From Kluyvera sp040932435 (GTDB lineage Bacteria; Pseudomonadota; Gammaproteobacteria; Enterobacterales; Enterobacteriaceae), in the NCBI RefSeq assembly GCF_040932435.1, contig NZ_JBFQGA010000004.1, positions 1-64,000 on the forward strand: a stretch of DNA of 64,000 bases, given 5' to 3'. This document shows, piece after piece, positions 44,564 through 54,710 of this stretch. How positions within the stretch are numbered: position 1 is the stretch's first letter; each line of letters begins with the position of its first letter. Both the position numbers and the translations under genes were made by a program. Below the pieces are notes generated by a model. That model was given only the letters and a program-made list of their open reading frames with translations. It had not been told where the DNA came from and did not search any database.

Positions 44564-45156
44564 CTGAACAACTGGACTGGCAAAAAACCGACGGACTGAT
44601 GCCCGCCATTATTCAACACGCGGTTTCAGGCGAAGTCCTGATGCTGGGTTATATGAACCAAGAAGCGCTGGCGAAAACACAGGAAACGGGCAAAGTGACC
44701 TTTTTCTCGCGCACCAAGCAGCGTTTATGGACCAAGGGTGAAACGTCCGGCAACTTCCTTAACGTGGTCAGCATCGCGCCGGACTGTGATAACGACACCC
44801 TGTTGGTACTGGTGAACCCAATCGGCCCAACCTGCCATAAAGGCACATCGAGCTGCTTTGGCGACACCAGTCACCAGTGGCTGTTCCTGTACCAGTTAGA
44901 GCAACTGCTGGCCGAGCGTAAAACCGCTGACCCAGCCAGTTCCTACACGGCCAAACTGTATGCCAGCGGCACCAAGCGTATTGCGCAGAAAGTGGGCGAA
45001 GAAGGCGTGGAAACGGCGCTCGCCGCCACCGTTCACGATAAGTTTGAGCTGAAAAACGAAGCATCCGACCTGATGTATCACCTGCTGGTTCTGCTGCAGG
45101 ATCAGGAACTCGATTTGACCACCGTCATCGAGAATCTACGCGAGCGTCACCAGTAA
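44557..45156 (+). CDS. hisI: Bifunctional phosphoribosyl-AMP cyclohydrolase/phosphoribosyl-ATP pyrophosphatase
   Basis: 199 residues with a cyclohydrolase domain first (TKGETSGNFLNV and the DCDNDTLL metal site) and a HisE pyrophosphatase domain from about residue 115 (KVGEEGVETALAA). It catalyses steps 2 and 3 of histidine synthesis. It is the last gene of the his operon and is followed by a strong terminator. Confidence 0.97.
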   Translation: MLTEQLDWQKTDGLMPAIIQHAVSGEVLMLGYMNQEALAKTQETGKVTFFSRTKQRLWTKGETSGNFLNVVSIAPDCDNDTLLVLVNPIGPTCHKGTSSCFGDTSHQWLFLYQLEQLLAERKTADPASSYTAKLYASGTKRIAQKVGEEGVETALAATVHDKFELKNEASDLMYHLLVLLQDQELDLTTVIENLRERHQ

Positions 45157-45166
45157 TGCTCCCTTC

Positions 45167-45195
45167 GAACCCGGCCGCCGCGCCGGGTTCTTTGC
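45167..45195 (+). terminator. his operon terminator
   Basis: GAACCCGGC at 45167-45175 pairs perfectly with GCCGGGTTC at 45182-45190, followed by TTT, 10 bases after hisI. Confidence 0.85.
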
Positions 45196-45310
45196 TTTAC
45201 GCCCTCACCTACTAAGCTTAATGACCTATTACGATTATATTTTTTCTCGCGTAGGCGGTATGATCGCGCCAAAAGCGATAATTGCATCTGAATTGGGTTT
45301 GAGGAAAGCT

Positions 45311-46315
45311 ATGAAATATTTGGTCACCGGCGCCGCAGGATTTATTGGTTTTCACGTCAGCCAGCGACTGCTGGCCGCCGGGCATCAGGTTGTGGGTATC
45401 GACAACCTTAATGACTATTACGACATTAGCCTGAAAGAGGCACGCCTTGACCTGCTGTCATCCGCGCGTTTTACGTTCGTTAAACGGGATCTTGCCGATA
45501 CTGCAGCAATGACTGCGCTGTTTGCCGATGAGAAATTTGACCGCGTCATCCACCTCGCCGCACAGGCAGGCGTTCGCTATTCGCTGGAAAACCCACACGC
45601 CTATGCGCAGGCTAACCTAGTCGGCCATCTAAACGTGCTTGAAGGTTGTCGCCACAACAAAGTTCAGCACCTGCTTTACGCCTCTTCAAGCTCAGTTTAC
45701 GGTCTGAATCGCAAGATGCCTTTCTCCACCGACGACAGCGTTGACCATCCGGTTTCTCTGTATGCTGCGACCAAGAAAGCCAACGAGCTGATGTCGCACT
45801 CCTATTCCCATCTCTATGGTCTGCCGACAACCGGGCTACGTTTCTTCACTGTTTACGGCCCGTGGGGCCGCCCGGATATGGCACTGTTCAAGTTCACCAA
45901 AGCCATGCTGGAAGGCAAAAGCATCGATGTTTACAACTACGGCAAAATGAAGCGCGACTTCACCTACATTGATGACATCGTCGAAGCCATTATTCGCCTG
46001 CAGGATATCATCCCAGAAGCCAATAGCGAGTGGACGGTAGAAACCGGCTCCCCTGCAACCAGCTCTGCGCCTTACCGCGTTTACAACATCGGTAACAGCT
46101 CCCCGGTTGAGCTGATGGACTACATTACCGCACTGGAAGAAGCCACGGGCATTGAAGCACAAAAGAACATGATGCCAATGCAGCCGGGCGACGTGCTGGA
46201 GACCAGCGCTGAAACACAACCGCTGTATGATTTAGTGGGATTCAGACCGCAGACTTCGGTGAAAGATGGGGTGAAAAACTTCGTGGATTGGTATCGCGAG
46301 TTTTATAAGGTCTAG
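45311..46315 (+). CDS. uge: UDP-glucuronate 4-epimerase (makes UDP-galacturonate)
   Basis: 334 residues from ATG 45311, with GAGGAAAG upstream; the frame extends 30 codons earlier without family support. It is an extended short-chain dehydrogenase with GAAGFIG near residue 7 and the SLYAATKKANE active-site Tyr/Lys near residue 160. The sequence matches the Uge/Cap1J/LspL family, which interconverts UDP-glucuronate and UDP-galacturonate. ugd at 50905 supplies the UDP-glucuronate. The product can feed O-antigen, core or capsule synthesis. Confidence 0.88.
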   Translation: MKYLVTGAAGFIGFHVSQRLLAAGHQVVGIDNLNDYYDISLKEARLDLLSSARFTFVKRDLADTAAMTALFADEKFDRVIHLAAQAGVRYSLENPHAYAQANLVGHLNVLEGCRHNKVQHLLYASSSSVYGLNRKMPFSTDDSVDHPVSLYAATKKANELMSHSYSHLYGLPTTGLRFFTVYGPWGRPDMALFKFTKAMLEGKSIDVYNYGKMKRDFTYIDDIVEAIIRLQDIIPEANSEWTVETGSPATSSAPYRVYNIGNSSPVELMDYITALEEATGIEAQKNMMPMQPGDVLETSAETQPLYDLVGFRPQTSVKDGVKNFVDWYREFYKV

Positions 46316-46555
46316 ATAGCAAAAAATGATAATGTCCATCCTGCTCTAAATAGTTTGGACAATTATTCGCTTCAAAAACATAGACAGCCCCTGATTGTTC
46401 AAGTGTGATCCTCCAAAAAAGTATAAACATTCACCAGCCTCGAAAAAATAAGCAAATCAAGGGCTGGTGAGTAGTCAATTACGGATATCATCCTTTTCTA
46501 CAACCATTCGTCTAGGAAATGGTATGGCCAAAAAACATACTTGTGAATAAATTTT

Positions 46556-48454
46556 TCATTGCCATATTTTTTTAAATAAGTCGACGAGAACTTTATTCCC
46601 AGTATTTGTCAGATGATTACTATCTCTATATATCGGCACACCATTAAGGCTGCCGTAGCAATATTCATTATCACACAAATACGCCGATGGATATAGTATA
46701 TGTATTTTATTATTATTTGATGACATTAATTTCAAAGAAGCATCAATGTCTTCACTTCTTCTCCTGTACGTAGATATATCTACTTTTATAAGAATCGGTG
46801 AGCCAACCATAGCATAACGACTCGACATAAATACAACATCATATGGATAATCTGGGATTGGAGATAATATATACACATCCTTATTAGGACCCAACATCAA
46901 TAATCCCCGAGTGAAGTGTTCAAAAAAATCAGCCTCGTTTGAATCACTATCTTTGAAGTAAAATTGCGGCTGAATTCTTTTATCTCCATTTTCGCCATGA
47001 ATATACTGAGAAAACCTATTAACAATGAGCACTTTAGCATTTTTATACTTTGTTTTTATAGCGCTAAATCCGTTACGCATAAATGAACCACAGTGAGGCC
47101 TACCGATCCTGACAATATCAGGAACTGCGGGGCAACTTGATTGAGCGATAAATACAACGGAGGCATTTTCATTTGATGCCAATACTGCTGAAAGCGTTGC
47201 ATATGCATGACTATCACCTATAACAACCAAATCAACATCTTCATCATCTTTACTTACACCAAACTTACACTCTGGTGAATTAGCGCCATCAAGTACAAAA
47301 CATTTCTCAGCCTTATAATAAAAATCCTTAGATAACGATGATATGTAATTCACATTTTCATTTACACGACCAGGCATTCCTGACATAAGAAAGAAAGCAA
47401 CACTTATAATAACCACTCCAATATAGAATGGTATGATATATAAAGCCTTTGAAACTAAGACATAGACCTTACTATTTTTATCCTCCACACACCGATATGA
47501 CACCCACCCTAGGAAGATAGAACAAAATATCAATGCCATCCTCATTTCAATATCTATCACTGTATAAAACACACCAACAAGCACGATTAATGGCCAATGA
47601 TATAAATAAATAGAGTAAGACCAACTCCCTATTTTTTGTACTACTTTATTTTCTAACAGGATGAATTTGGTATTCATCATTAATATTGCCGACGCTGCTA
47701 ATACTGGGATTAAAGTCAATATGCCCGGCCATGTAGTTGACTCATCCATAAGAACGGAACTAGATATTATTGCCATCAGACTTAAAAATACAATTACGTA
47801 TTTACGCTTACAATTTGTAAATTTATCTTTAAAGTAAAAAGCACATCCTCCACAAAGCATTTCCCAACACCTTGATAAAAATAAAAAATATGAAAGCGAT
47901 AAATTTTTCTTAGATAGATATAATGAAAAAACAAACGATAATATGGTGAATAATAAGATAATCAACTTGCAATATTTACTTGAAAATTTATGTATTGCAA
48001 CCAACGCCAATGGGAATATAATATAAAATTGCCACTCTACTGATAAAGACCAGGTATGGAGTAACCATTTATAATCTGACGACAAATCAAAGTATCCAGA
48101 CTCTTTATAATAGGTTAAATTAGAAATAAAAAAAAGTGAAGTGAAAACATGCTTTGATAGTTTTTTGTATTCATCTGGAGGGATAATAAAAAAACACAAA
48201 GCCATTAAAATACAACACAGCACAACCAATGGTGGGACTATTCTTTTACATCTTGATAAATAAAATCCATATAGCGAAAACCTTTTACTCTCTAATCCCA
48301 AAGTAATTATTGATGTCATTAGATAGCCAGATATAACAAAAAAAACATCAACACCTATAAACCCTCCAGAAAATGGAGGTATATTTAAATGAAATAGCAC
48401 AACAATTATTACGGCTATTGCTCGCAACCCATTTATATCAAGCCGGAAATTCAT
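46556..48454 (-). CDS. OafA/YrhL-type acyltransferase with SGNH domain
   Basis: 632 residues. Residues 1 to about 370 form the acyltransferase-3 membrane domain with about 10-11 helices, beginning RLDINGLRAIAVIIVVLFH, whose His is catalytic, and GGFIGVDVFFVISGYL. The C-terminal SGNH-hydrolase domain has VIGDSHAY near residue 415 and the YRDSNHLT catalytic Asp/His near 610. Such fused proteins move an acetyl group across the inner membrane and attach it to O-antigen or another surface sugar. It is very AT-rich and lies outside the main cluster, next to a dead IS, so it was probably acquired separately. Confidence 0.9.
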   Translation of the reverse strand: MNFRLDINGLRAIAVIIVVLFHLNIPPFSGGFIGVDVFFVISGYLMTSIITLGLESKRFSLYGFYLSRCKRIVPPLVVLCCILMALCFFIIPPDEYKKLSKHVFTSLFFISNLTYYKESGYFDLSSDYKWLLHTWSLSVEWQFYIIFPLALVAIHKFSSKYCKLIILLFTILSFVFSLYLSKKNLSLSYFLFLSRCWEMLCGGCAFYFKDKFTNCKRKYVIVFLSLMAIISSSVLMDESTTWPGILTLIPVLAASAILMMNTKFILLENKVVQKIGSWSYSIYLYHWPLIVLVGVFYTVIDIEMRMALIFCSIFLGWVSYRCVEDKNSKVYVLVSKALYIIPFYIGVVIISVAFFLMSGMPGRVNENVNYISSLSKDFYYKAEKCFVLDGANSPECKFGVSKDDEDVDLVVIGDSHAYATLSAVLASNENASVVFIAQSSCPAVPDIVRIGRPHCGSFMRNGFSAIKTKYKNAKVLIVNRFSQYIHGENGDKRIQPQFYFKDSDSNEADFFEHFTRGLLMLGPNKDVYILSPIPDYPYDVVFMSSRYAMVGSPILIKVDISTYRRRSEDIDASLKLMSSNNNKIHILYPSAYLCDNEYCYGSLNGVPIYRDSNHLTNTGNKVLVDLFKKIWQ

Positions 48455-48960
48455 CTTCCACCCTAACCCATATGATAAATAAAATAAAGCAAAACTAACT
48501 ACGACTTAAATATTTCCACTGCCAACACCACCCTGAAATATATCATAACATTGGCCGCAATTACAACCGCACCAATAGTCTCTGATGCCACGCAGACAAT
48601 AAATAAAAAATTAAGGACATTATTTCAATACACAATTAAAATTAGCATTATCGGTGATGAGTAGCATTAAATGCATGCAGACCCTTGCGATCTCTAATAA
48701 AGCATCAAACTGTCTATAGTAAATAAATGCAAATGACATATTTTATTTGGTAAAGCCCCCAATACCAAGCAAAAAAACAGGATCCTAAATTTTATATACA
48801 TTAACTCTGATACATTGAATTTTTAATACAAACAACATGCTGAATCTTAATTAAAAACCACATAATGCATTACTTTTTTAAGAGGTTACTATACTCGTGA
48901 ACTTTGAAGATGTTTTATTTCTAAAAAATGAAGAACATGCTCAACTTTATAAATCTATAT
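48455..48960. other. AT-rich intergenic region
   Basis: About 500 bases with no gene. It holds the promoter side of the acyltransferase gene and abuts the IS630 remnant. A short plus-strand frame near 48898-48966 could be the altered N-terminus of the transposase. Nothing else stands out. Confidence 0.4.
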
Positions 48961-49902
48961 CTGACTGCTGAACAACGGACTGTCATGAAAAGGCTGTACA
49001 AAAGCAGCAAGGATTTGCGCGTTTGTGACAGAATAAGATGCATTCTCCTTGCCAATTAAGGCTGGACCGCTACCATGACCGCCAAATCTCTGTTTATTAA
49101 TGAAACAGCGGTTCGTCGCCATCTCAATACCTAGATGAATGAACAAAAACTGGTACCAGAAAATGGGGACTCTCAGAGTAATATCAGCGGAGAACTGGCC
49201 CAAATACTGCAGTTTCATCTTACTCATAATATTCTTCAAACCACATAGAGCATAATTGAGTTAGTTGACGAATGGAACGGCATCCGATATACCGTTCTAG
49301 GCATGAATAAGTGGTTGCACCGCAACGGCTTCAGTTACAGGAAACCGGCTGGCATAACGCATGATGCAGTGCATAAGCTCAACCGGCTTTCGTGGAAAAC
49401 CACACCACGATGGATCTGTCCTGTTCATTGTGGCGTGGCTCATGTCGTAGCAACTACCGGAATCTGCACCAGTCTGTACCTTATGGAAGCCCTGAATCAT
49501 AACGATATGAGGAAAACGGCCATCCAAGAATACGACAATATCAACAGTCATAGCGTCGACCGGTTATTCATTGCTATCCGTGAAACCTATCCGATTACTC
49601 AGATAATGCATATTATCTCCGACGGTGTAGGATATCACCGGGCGGGACAGCAAAAGAAGTAGCTTTATGCTGAATACAGAGTTTCACTATCTGCCAGCTT
49701 ACAGCCCTAATTTGAATCCATAGAAAGGTTGTGGCAAGTGAGGCATGAAGAGGCGTGAAATAACCGTTACTTCGCATCACCAAAGATGTTCTGGGAGGAA
49801 ATGCACCACTTCTTCAACGAAAGATTACCGGGACTTGCCGGGGCTATGGCGTCTCGAATTAATGACAACTTGCAGATGCTGAAAAATGCAACTTCAAGTT
49901 AA
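48961..49902 (+). pseudogene. Decayed IS630-family transposase
   Basis: The plus strand reads through an IS630-type transposase interrupted by several stops. A helix-turn-helix part begins LTAEQRTVMKRLYKSSKDL, then come VRRHLN and IIELVDEWNGIRY. The best-preserved part is 49303-49662 (WLHRNGFSYRKPAGI). The DDE-type end LPAYSPNLNP is followed by a frameshifted ERLW-like segment and NRYFASPKMFWEEMHHFF. At least four stops or frameshifts are visible, so it is inactive. No terminal inverted repeats were found. It marks the border between ugd-side O-antigen DNA and the acyltransferase. Confidence 0.8.
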
Positions 49903-50756
49903 TCGAGTATAGAAAGTAGCAAATACTCAGATAGCGTAGTTGAGGTTACCTTGCGAGCAATAAATATATTCGGATAATCACGCACACTCATTAGCTCACT
50001 AATGCTTAAATAAGAAGGACTATTAGCACCTTCAGCAAATTTTATATGCCGAAAGTTGTAAGTTTCATATTCATCTGCATTAATGCATTGTTTAAATAAC
50101 ATCTGAAAAAAATGTTCATCACTGCAGGATGTATAATTGAATTTTTTAAGGTATTTATCATCGATAAAATCGAGTAGAATATCCATATGTTGGCGAGATA
50201 TTGTCACCCATTGACTACCTAGATAAATATCTTCATCTCTGAAATTATTTCTTTTGATATTCAATACACGCTGAGATCTTACAAAAACAGAAGAAATAGC
50301 TCTCGTCATCCAAGACTGTGACAAATGGCAATCTCGAAATATATTATATCTATTGATGCGCCAGTAATATTTAGCATGATCAGATCTAAACTCTATGAAT
50401 GATTTATTACTTGATATACCGAGAAAGTCTTTTAATTTATTAGGGTTAAGTACAACATCTTCGCCGCTAATTAATAGACAATAATCATAAGCCATATTAT
50501 TGGAATACAAATAGTCAATCATTTTTAAAGTTGCGTAGATTTGTGATTTGCCGGACCAGTTAACCGTAACAGAGTGTGGTACAACATGTACATTTTTATA
50601 TCCCATGCTTAATATTTTTATTTTTTCCTGGGTATCATTACATTTAGCGTCAACGTGTATTATAACATTATCGTCAATGTCCAGATCAAGCGACTCTATA
50701 AGCATTTCTATTTGCTCTGGATTTTTATGACATTGAATCAAATATGCTAATTTCAT
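49899..50756 (-). CDS. GT14-family (core-2/I-branching-like) glycosyltransferase
   Basis: About 285 residues from ATG 50756, with AAGGAGG 5 bases upstream. The N-terminal MKLAYLIQCHKNPEQIEMLIESL and the YDYCLLISGEDVVL segment near 95 fit bacterial GT14 transferases, which often add beta-1,6-linked N-acetylglucosamine or xylose using UDP-sugars. It lies downstream of ugd on the same strand. Its end abuts the IS630 remnant. It may add a side-branch to the O-unit. The donor cannot be predicted. Confidence 0.8.
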   Translation of the reverse strand: MKLAYLIQCHKNPEQIEMLIESLDLDIDDNVIIHVDAKCNDTQEKIKILSMGYKNVHVVPHSVTVNWSGKSQIYATLKMIDYLYSNNMAYDYCLLISGEDVVLNPNKLKDFLGISSNKSFIEFRSDHAKYYWRINRYNIFRDCHLSQSWMTRAISSVFVRSQRVLNIKRNNFRDEDIYLGSQWVTISRQHMDILLDFIDDKYLKKFNYTSCSDEHFFQMLFKQCINADEYETYNFRHIKFAEGANSPSYLSISELMSVRDYPNIFIARKVTSTTLSEYLLLSILD

Positions 50757-50904
50757 GCCGCCTCCTTTCAATTCAAAATACCACTTTAAAAACCATCCGT
50801 ATTTTAATTATGAAGATGGTCATCCTATTATTAATAACCGGAATACAATAACTTTATTGATATTTACTGACCCCGGTATAATTAATGATATCTATACTCG
50901 CATT

Positions 50905-52071
50905 TTAGTCATTACCAAACAGATCGCGGGTATACACCTTCTCTTCCACGTCCGCCAACTCTTCCGCCATGCGGTTAGAGATGATGACGTCCGCTTCTTG
51001 CTTGAACGCATCCAAATCACGAACAACGCGAGAATTGAAGAACTCATCTTCTTGCATCACCGGCTCATAAATGATGACCGGAATACCTTTCGCCTTGATA
51101 CGCTTCATAATCCCCTGGATAGAGGATGCGCGAAAGTTATCAGAGCCAGACTTCATGATCAGACGGTAAACGCCCACCACCTTCGGTTTGCGCGCCAGAA
51201 TAGAGTCGGCGATAAAGTCTTTTCGCGTGCGGTTGGCATCAACGATAGCGCCAATGATGTTATTCGGCACAGATTCGTAGTTCGCTAGCAGCTGCTTGGT
51301 GTCTTTCGGCAGACAATAGCCGCCGTAGCCAAATGACGGGTTGTTGTAGTGGTTACCGATACGCGGATCCAGGCACACCCCTTCGATAATCTGCCGTGAG
51401 TTCAGTCCCAGGCTTTCGGCGTAGCTGTCCAGCTCGTTGAAGTAGGCCACGCGCAGGGCCAGATAGGTGTTCGCGAACAGCTTGATAGCTTCTGCTTCGG
51501 TGGAGTCAGTGAACAACGTCGGGATATCTTTTTTGACCGCCCCTTCCTGCAGCAGCGCGGCAAAACGCTCGGCGCGCTCGGAACGTTCACCGATAACAAT
51601 ACGTGATGGGTGCAGGTTGTCGTACAGCGCGCGCCCTTCACGTAAAAACTCCGGCGAGAAGAAGATGTTATCGACACCCAGCTCTTCTTTGATGGAATTG
51701 GTGAACCCGACCGGAATGGTCGATTTGATAATCATCACCGCGTTCGGGTTAATTTCAACCACGTCACGGATAACTGACTCAACGCTTGAAGTGTTGAAAT
51801 AGTTAGTTTTTGGGTCGTAGTCCGTTGGGGTCGCAATGATAACGTAGTCTGCATCACGGTAGGCGTCGTGCTTATCGGTTGTCGCCCGGAAATTCAGCGG
51901 TTTTGTCGCCAGATATTCTTCGATTTCTTTGTCCACGATCGGCGATTGTTTCTGATTCAGCATGTCGACTTTGGACTGAATGATATCAAGCGCAACGACT
52001 TCATGGTTCTGAGCTATCAAAATGCCGTTTGACAGGCCAACGTACCCTGTTCCTGAGATAGTTATCTTCAT
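50905..52071 (-). CDS. ugd: UDP-glucose 6-dehydrogenase
   Basis: 388 residues, the E. coli length. The Rossmann start ITISGTGYVGLSNG and the GGYCLPKDTKQL motif with the catalytic Cys near residue 260 are present. It oxidises UDP-glucose to UDP-glucuronate, needed for uge, for L-Ara4N lipid A modification and for colanic acid. It lies next to gnd as in E. coli, but wzz does not follow it. Confidence 0.96.
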   Translation of the reverse strand: MKITISGTGYVGLSNGILIAQNHEVVALDIIQSKVDMLNQKQSPIVDKEIEEYLATKPLNFRATTDKHDAYRDADYVIIATPTDYDPKTNYFNTSSVESVIRDVVEINPNAVMIIKSTIPVGFTNSIKEELGVDNIFFSPEFLREGRALYDNLHPSRIVIGERSERAERFAALLQEGAVKKDIPTLFTDSTEAEAIKLFANTYLALRVAYFNELDSYAESLGLNSRQIIEGVCLDPRIGNHYNNPSFGYGGYCLPKDTKQLLANYESVPNNIIGAIVDANRTRKDFIADSILARKPKVVGVYRLIMKSGSDNFRASSIQGIMKRIKAKGIPVIIYEPVMQEDEFFNSRVVRDLDAFKQEADVIISNRMAEELADVEEKVYTRDLFGND

Positions 52072-52223
52072 CAGTTGTGTAACTTCTTCCGGTTAAACAT
52101 TTGAAGGTGAACACGTCACCACCGTAGGACCCAACGTTGTCGTATCGGGTAAGCGTGCTGCCAGTATATCGCGATTTACTGCAACGGCGCCTATCAGACC
52201 TGACTGAATGCTGTTTTCCGCGC

Positions 52224-52254
52224 ATAAAAAAGCCCGGAGGAGCGCTCCGGGCCT
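52224..52254 (-). terminator. Terminator of gnd
   Basis: On the minus strand GCCCGGAGCG pairs with CTCCGGGC and runs into TTTTTTA, 25 bases after the gnd stop. Confidence 0.85.
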
Positions 52255-52279
52255 GTATTCACGGTTGGACTAATTCAGA

Positions 52280-53686
52280 TTAATCCAGCCATTCGGTGTG
52301 GAACACACCTTCTTTGTCAGTGCGTTTGTAAGTATGCGCACCGAAGTAGTCACGCTGAGCCTGGATCAGGTTAGCTGGCAGTACCGCTGCGCGGTAGCTG
52401 TCGTAGTAAGCGACAGCGGCAGAGAACGTTGGTACCGGAATACCGTTCTGTACAGCGTATGCCACAACGTCACGCAGCGCCTGCTGGTATTCGTCAGCGA
52501 TGTTTTTGAAGTACGGTGCCAGCAGCAGGTTCGCGATGCCCGCATTTTCAGCGTAAGCGTCGGTGATTTTCTGCAGGAACTGAGCGCGGATGATACAACC
52601 TGCACGGAAGATCTTCGCGATTTCACCGTAGTTCAGATCCCAGTTGTATTCGTCAGACGCGGCACGCAGCTGAGAGAAGCCCTGTGCGTAGGAGACGATT
52701 TTACCCAAGTACAGTGCACGACGTACTTTTTCAACGAACTCTGCTTTATCGCCAGCCAGTTTAGCCTGTGGGCCAGACAGTACTTTTGATGCCGCAACGC
52801 GCTGCTCTTTAAGGGAAGAGATATAGCGAGCAAATACGGATTCGGTGATCAGAGACAGCGGTTCGCCGAGATCCAGGGAGCTCTGGCTAGTCCATTTACC
52901 CGTGCCTTTGTTTGCTGCTTCATCCAGAATCACATCAACCAGATATTTACCTTCTTCGTCTTTCTTAGTGAAGATATCTTTGGTGATGTCGATGAGGTAG
53001 CTGCTCAGCTCGCCTTCATTCCATTCGGTGAAGGTGGTCGCCAGCTCTTCGTTAGACAGGTTCAGGCCGCCTTTCAGCAGTGAATAGGCTTCAGCAATCA
53101 GCTGCATATCGCCGTATTCGATACCGTTGTGAACCATCTTCACATAGTGACCAGCACCATCAGCACCGATATAAGTGACGCATGGCTCGCCATCTTCGGC
53201 AACCGCAGCAATCTTAGTCAGGATTGGTGCAACCAGTTCGTACGCTTCTTTCTGACCGCCAGGCATGATAGACGGGCCTTTCAGCGCACCTTCTTCACCA
53301 CCGGAAACACCGGTACCGATGAAGTTAAAGCCTTCCGCAGACAGTTCACGGTTACGACGAATAGTGTCCTGGAAGAAGGTATTACCACCATCAATGATGA
53401 TGTCGCCTTTATCAAGGTACGGCTTCAGGGAATCGATGGCAGCATCGGTGCCAGCGCCCGCTTTCACCATTAACAGGATACGACGTGGGGTTTCAAGAGA
53501 CTCGACGAACTCCTTCACCGTGTAGTGCGGAACCAGTTTCTTACCTGGGTTCTCGGCAACTACTTCTTCGGTCTTTTCACGGGAGCGGTTGAAGATGGAG
53601 ACGGTATAACCACGGCTTTCGATGTTGAGCGCCAGGTTGCGCCCCATCACTGCCATACCGACAACGCCGATCTGTTGCTTGGACAT
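52280..53686 (-). CDS. gnd: 6-phosphogluconate dehydrogenase, decarboxylating
   Basis: 468 residues, matching E. coli Gnd throughout. It is the NADP-dependent oxidative decarboxylase of the pentose phosphate pathway. It has the Rossmann start IGVVGMAVMGRNLALNI and the catalytic Lys in GAGHYVKMVHNGIEYGDMQ. gnd flanks O-antigen clusters and is often exchanged with them. Confidence 0.97.
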   Translation of the reverse strand: MSKQQIGVVGMAVMGRNLALNIESRGYTVSIFNRSREKTEEVVAENPGKKLVPHYTVKEFVESLETPRRILLMVKAGAGTDAAIDSLKPYLDKGDIIIDGGNTFFQDTIRRNRELSAEGFNFIGTGVSGGEEGALKGPSIMPGGQKEAYELVAPILTKIAAVAEDGEPCVTYIGADGAGHYVKMVHNGIEYGDMQLIAEAYSLLKGGLNLSNEELATTFTEWNEGELSSYLIDITKDIFTKKDEEGKYLVDVILDEAANKGTGKWTSQSSLDLGEPLSLITESVFARYISSLKEQRVAASKVLSGPQAKLAGDKAEFVEKVRRALYLGKIVSYAQGFSQLRAASDEYNWDLNYGEIAKIFRAGCIIRAQFLQKITDAYAENAGIANLLLAPYFKNIADEYQQALRDVVAYAVQNGIPVPTFSAAVAYYDSYRAAVLPANLIQAQRDYFGAHTYKRTDKEGVFHTEWLD

Positions 53687-53832
53687 TACATACTCCTGTC
53701 AGGGGATGGTCACCGTGCGAGTGGTGCACGGCTTGAAATGTGGGGTAGATGTTAACTCAGTTTAAGTAATGGTGGAAGGATAGGAAGATACTAAGTCTAA
53801 CTACCTTTTGACATTCAGCACATATGTATAAA

Positions 53833-54642
53833 TTACGCTCTAAGCTTTTTATAGATAACTGATAAAATTGAAACAGGCATCAACCTAGTTATCAAACGCA
53901 AAATTGATGTCAGAACTATTGTCATTTTTTTATTTGGAAATATATTTAATTTTAAATAGAGTAACTTAATCTCGCTATTAATATAAGAGATACCTCTCCG
54001 TCTTGACAACATGCCCGAACCTACCCGGGCTTTAACTAATACATCATTTATATTATGACACTTGGCACCATTATCAATACATCGTAGCCAGAGATTATAG
54101 TCCTCCATGAACAAATGATGCTTATAGTTACCCACGCGAATAATTAGTTCTTTCTTAAACATCATTGTCATATGATTAAATGGATTTCTTTTAATGCTAT
54201 ACTCAATAATATCTTGATGTTCAGAACATGAGAATTTTTTGCGTTCAATAGAATTCAATTCGTTCTCAAACTCAGCAATAGCGCCCCCAAGAAGATCCGT
54301 ATCAGGAAAGGTCTCAAAATACTTTACTTGCTTTTCAAATCGATCATGCAAACAAATATCATCAGAATCCATCCTAGCAATAAAATTATATTTGGCGCGA
54401 CTCACTCCAATATTAAGAGCATTACCTAAGCCAACATTATCAGGTAAATAAATGACGTTCATTGGCAACAAGGAACTCCATTTATCAATAACAGATATTA
54501 GAGATTCAGGAATTTCACCATCAACAACCAAAATGATCTCATCTGCTAATAACGTTTGTTCCGCAAGGCTAGATAAAGCTTGATCAAAGTGTTCCGTGAG
54601 CTCTTTTGCATATACGGATATCAAAACAGAAAACTTAATCAT
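53833..54642 (-). CDS. GT2-family glycosyltransferase
   Basis: About 269 residues from ATG 54642; a TTG 12 bases upstream is possible. It is a GT-A fold with SVLISVYAKE near the start, the VVDGEIPESL strand and MDSDD near residue 90, which binds the nucleotide-sugar metal. The type resembles bacterial galactosyl- or N-acetylhexosaminyltransferases acting on a lipid-linked O-unit. It is the last O-antigen gene before gnd. Donor and linkage are unknown. Confidence 0.85.
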   Translation of the reverse strand: MIKFSVLISVYAKELTEHFDQALSSLAEQTLLADEIILVVDGEIPESLISVIDKWSSLLPMNVIYLPDNVGLGNALNIGVSRAKYNFIARMDSDDICLHDRFEKQVKYFETFPDTDLLGGAIAEFENELNSIERKKFSCSEHQDIIEYSIKRNPFNHMTMMFKKELIIRVGNYKHHLFMEDYNLWLRCIDNGAKCHNINDVLVKARVGSGMLSRRRGISYINSEIKLLYLKLNIFPNKKMTIVLTSILRLITRLMPVSILSVIYKKLRA

Positions 54643-54710
54643 ACAAGAATCCAAATATATAATGTGAGCAGTTATTTGTATAGTTCTCTATATTGCGTTA
54701 TGGCAAAGAC

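Noticed and set aside
45245..45262. Second JUMPstart/ops element before uge
   Set aside because: Only GGCGGTA is shared; the rest of the 39-base element is missing.
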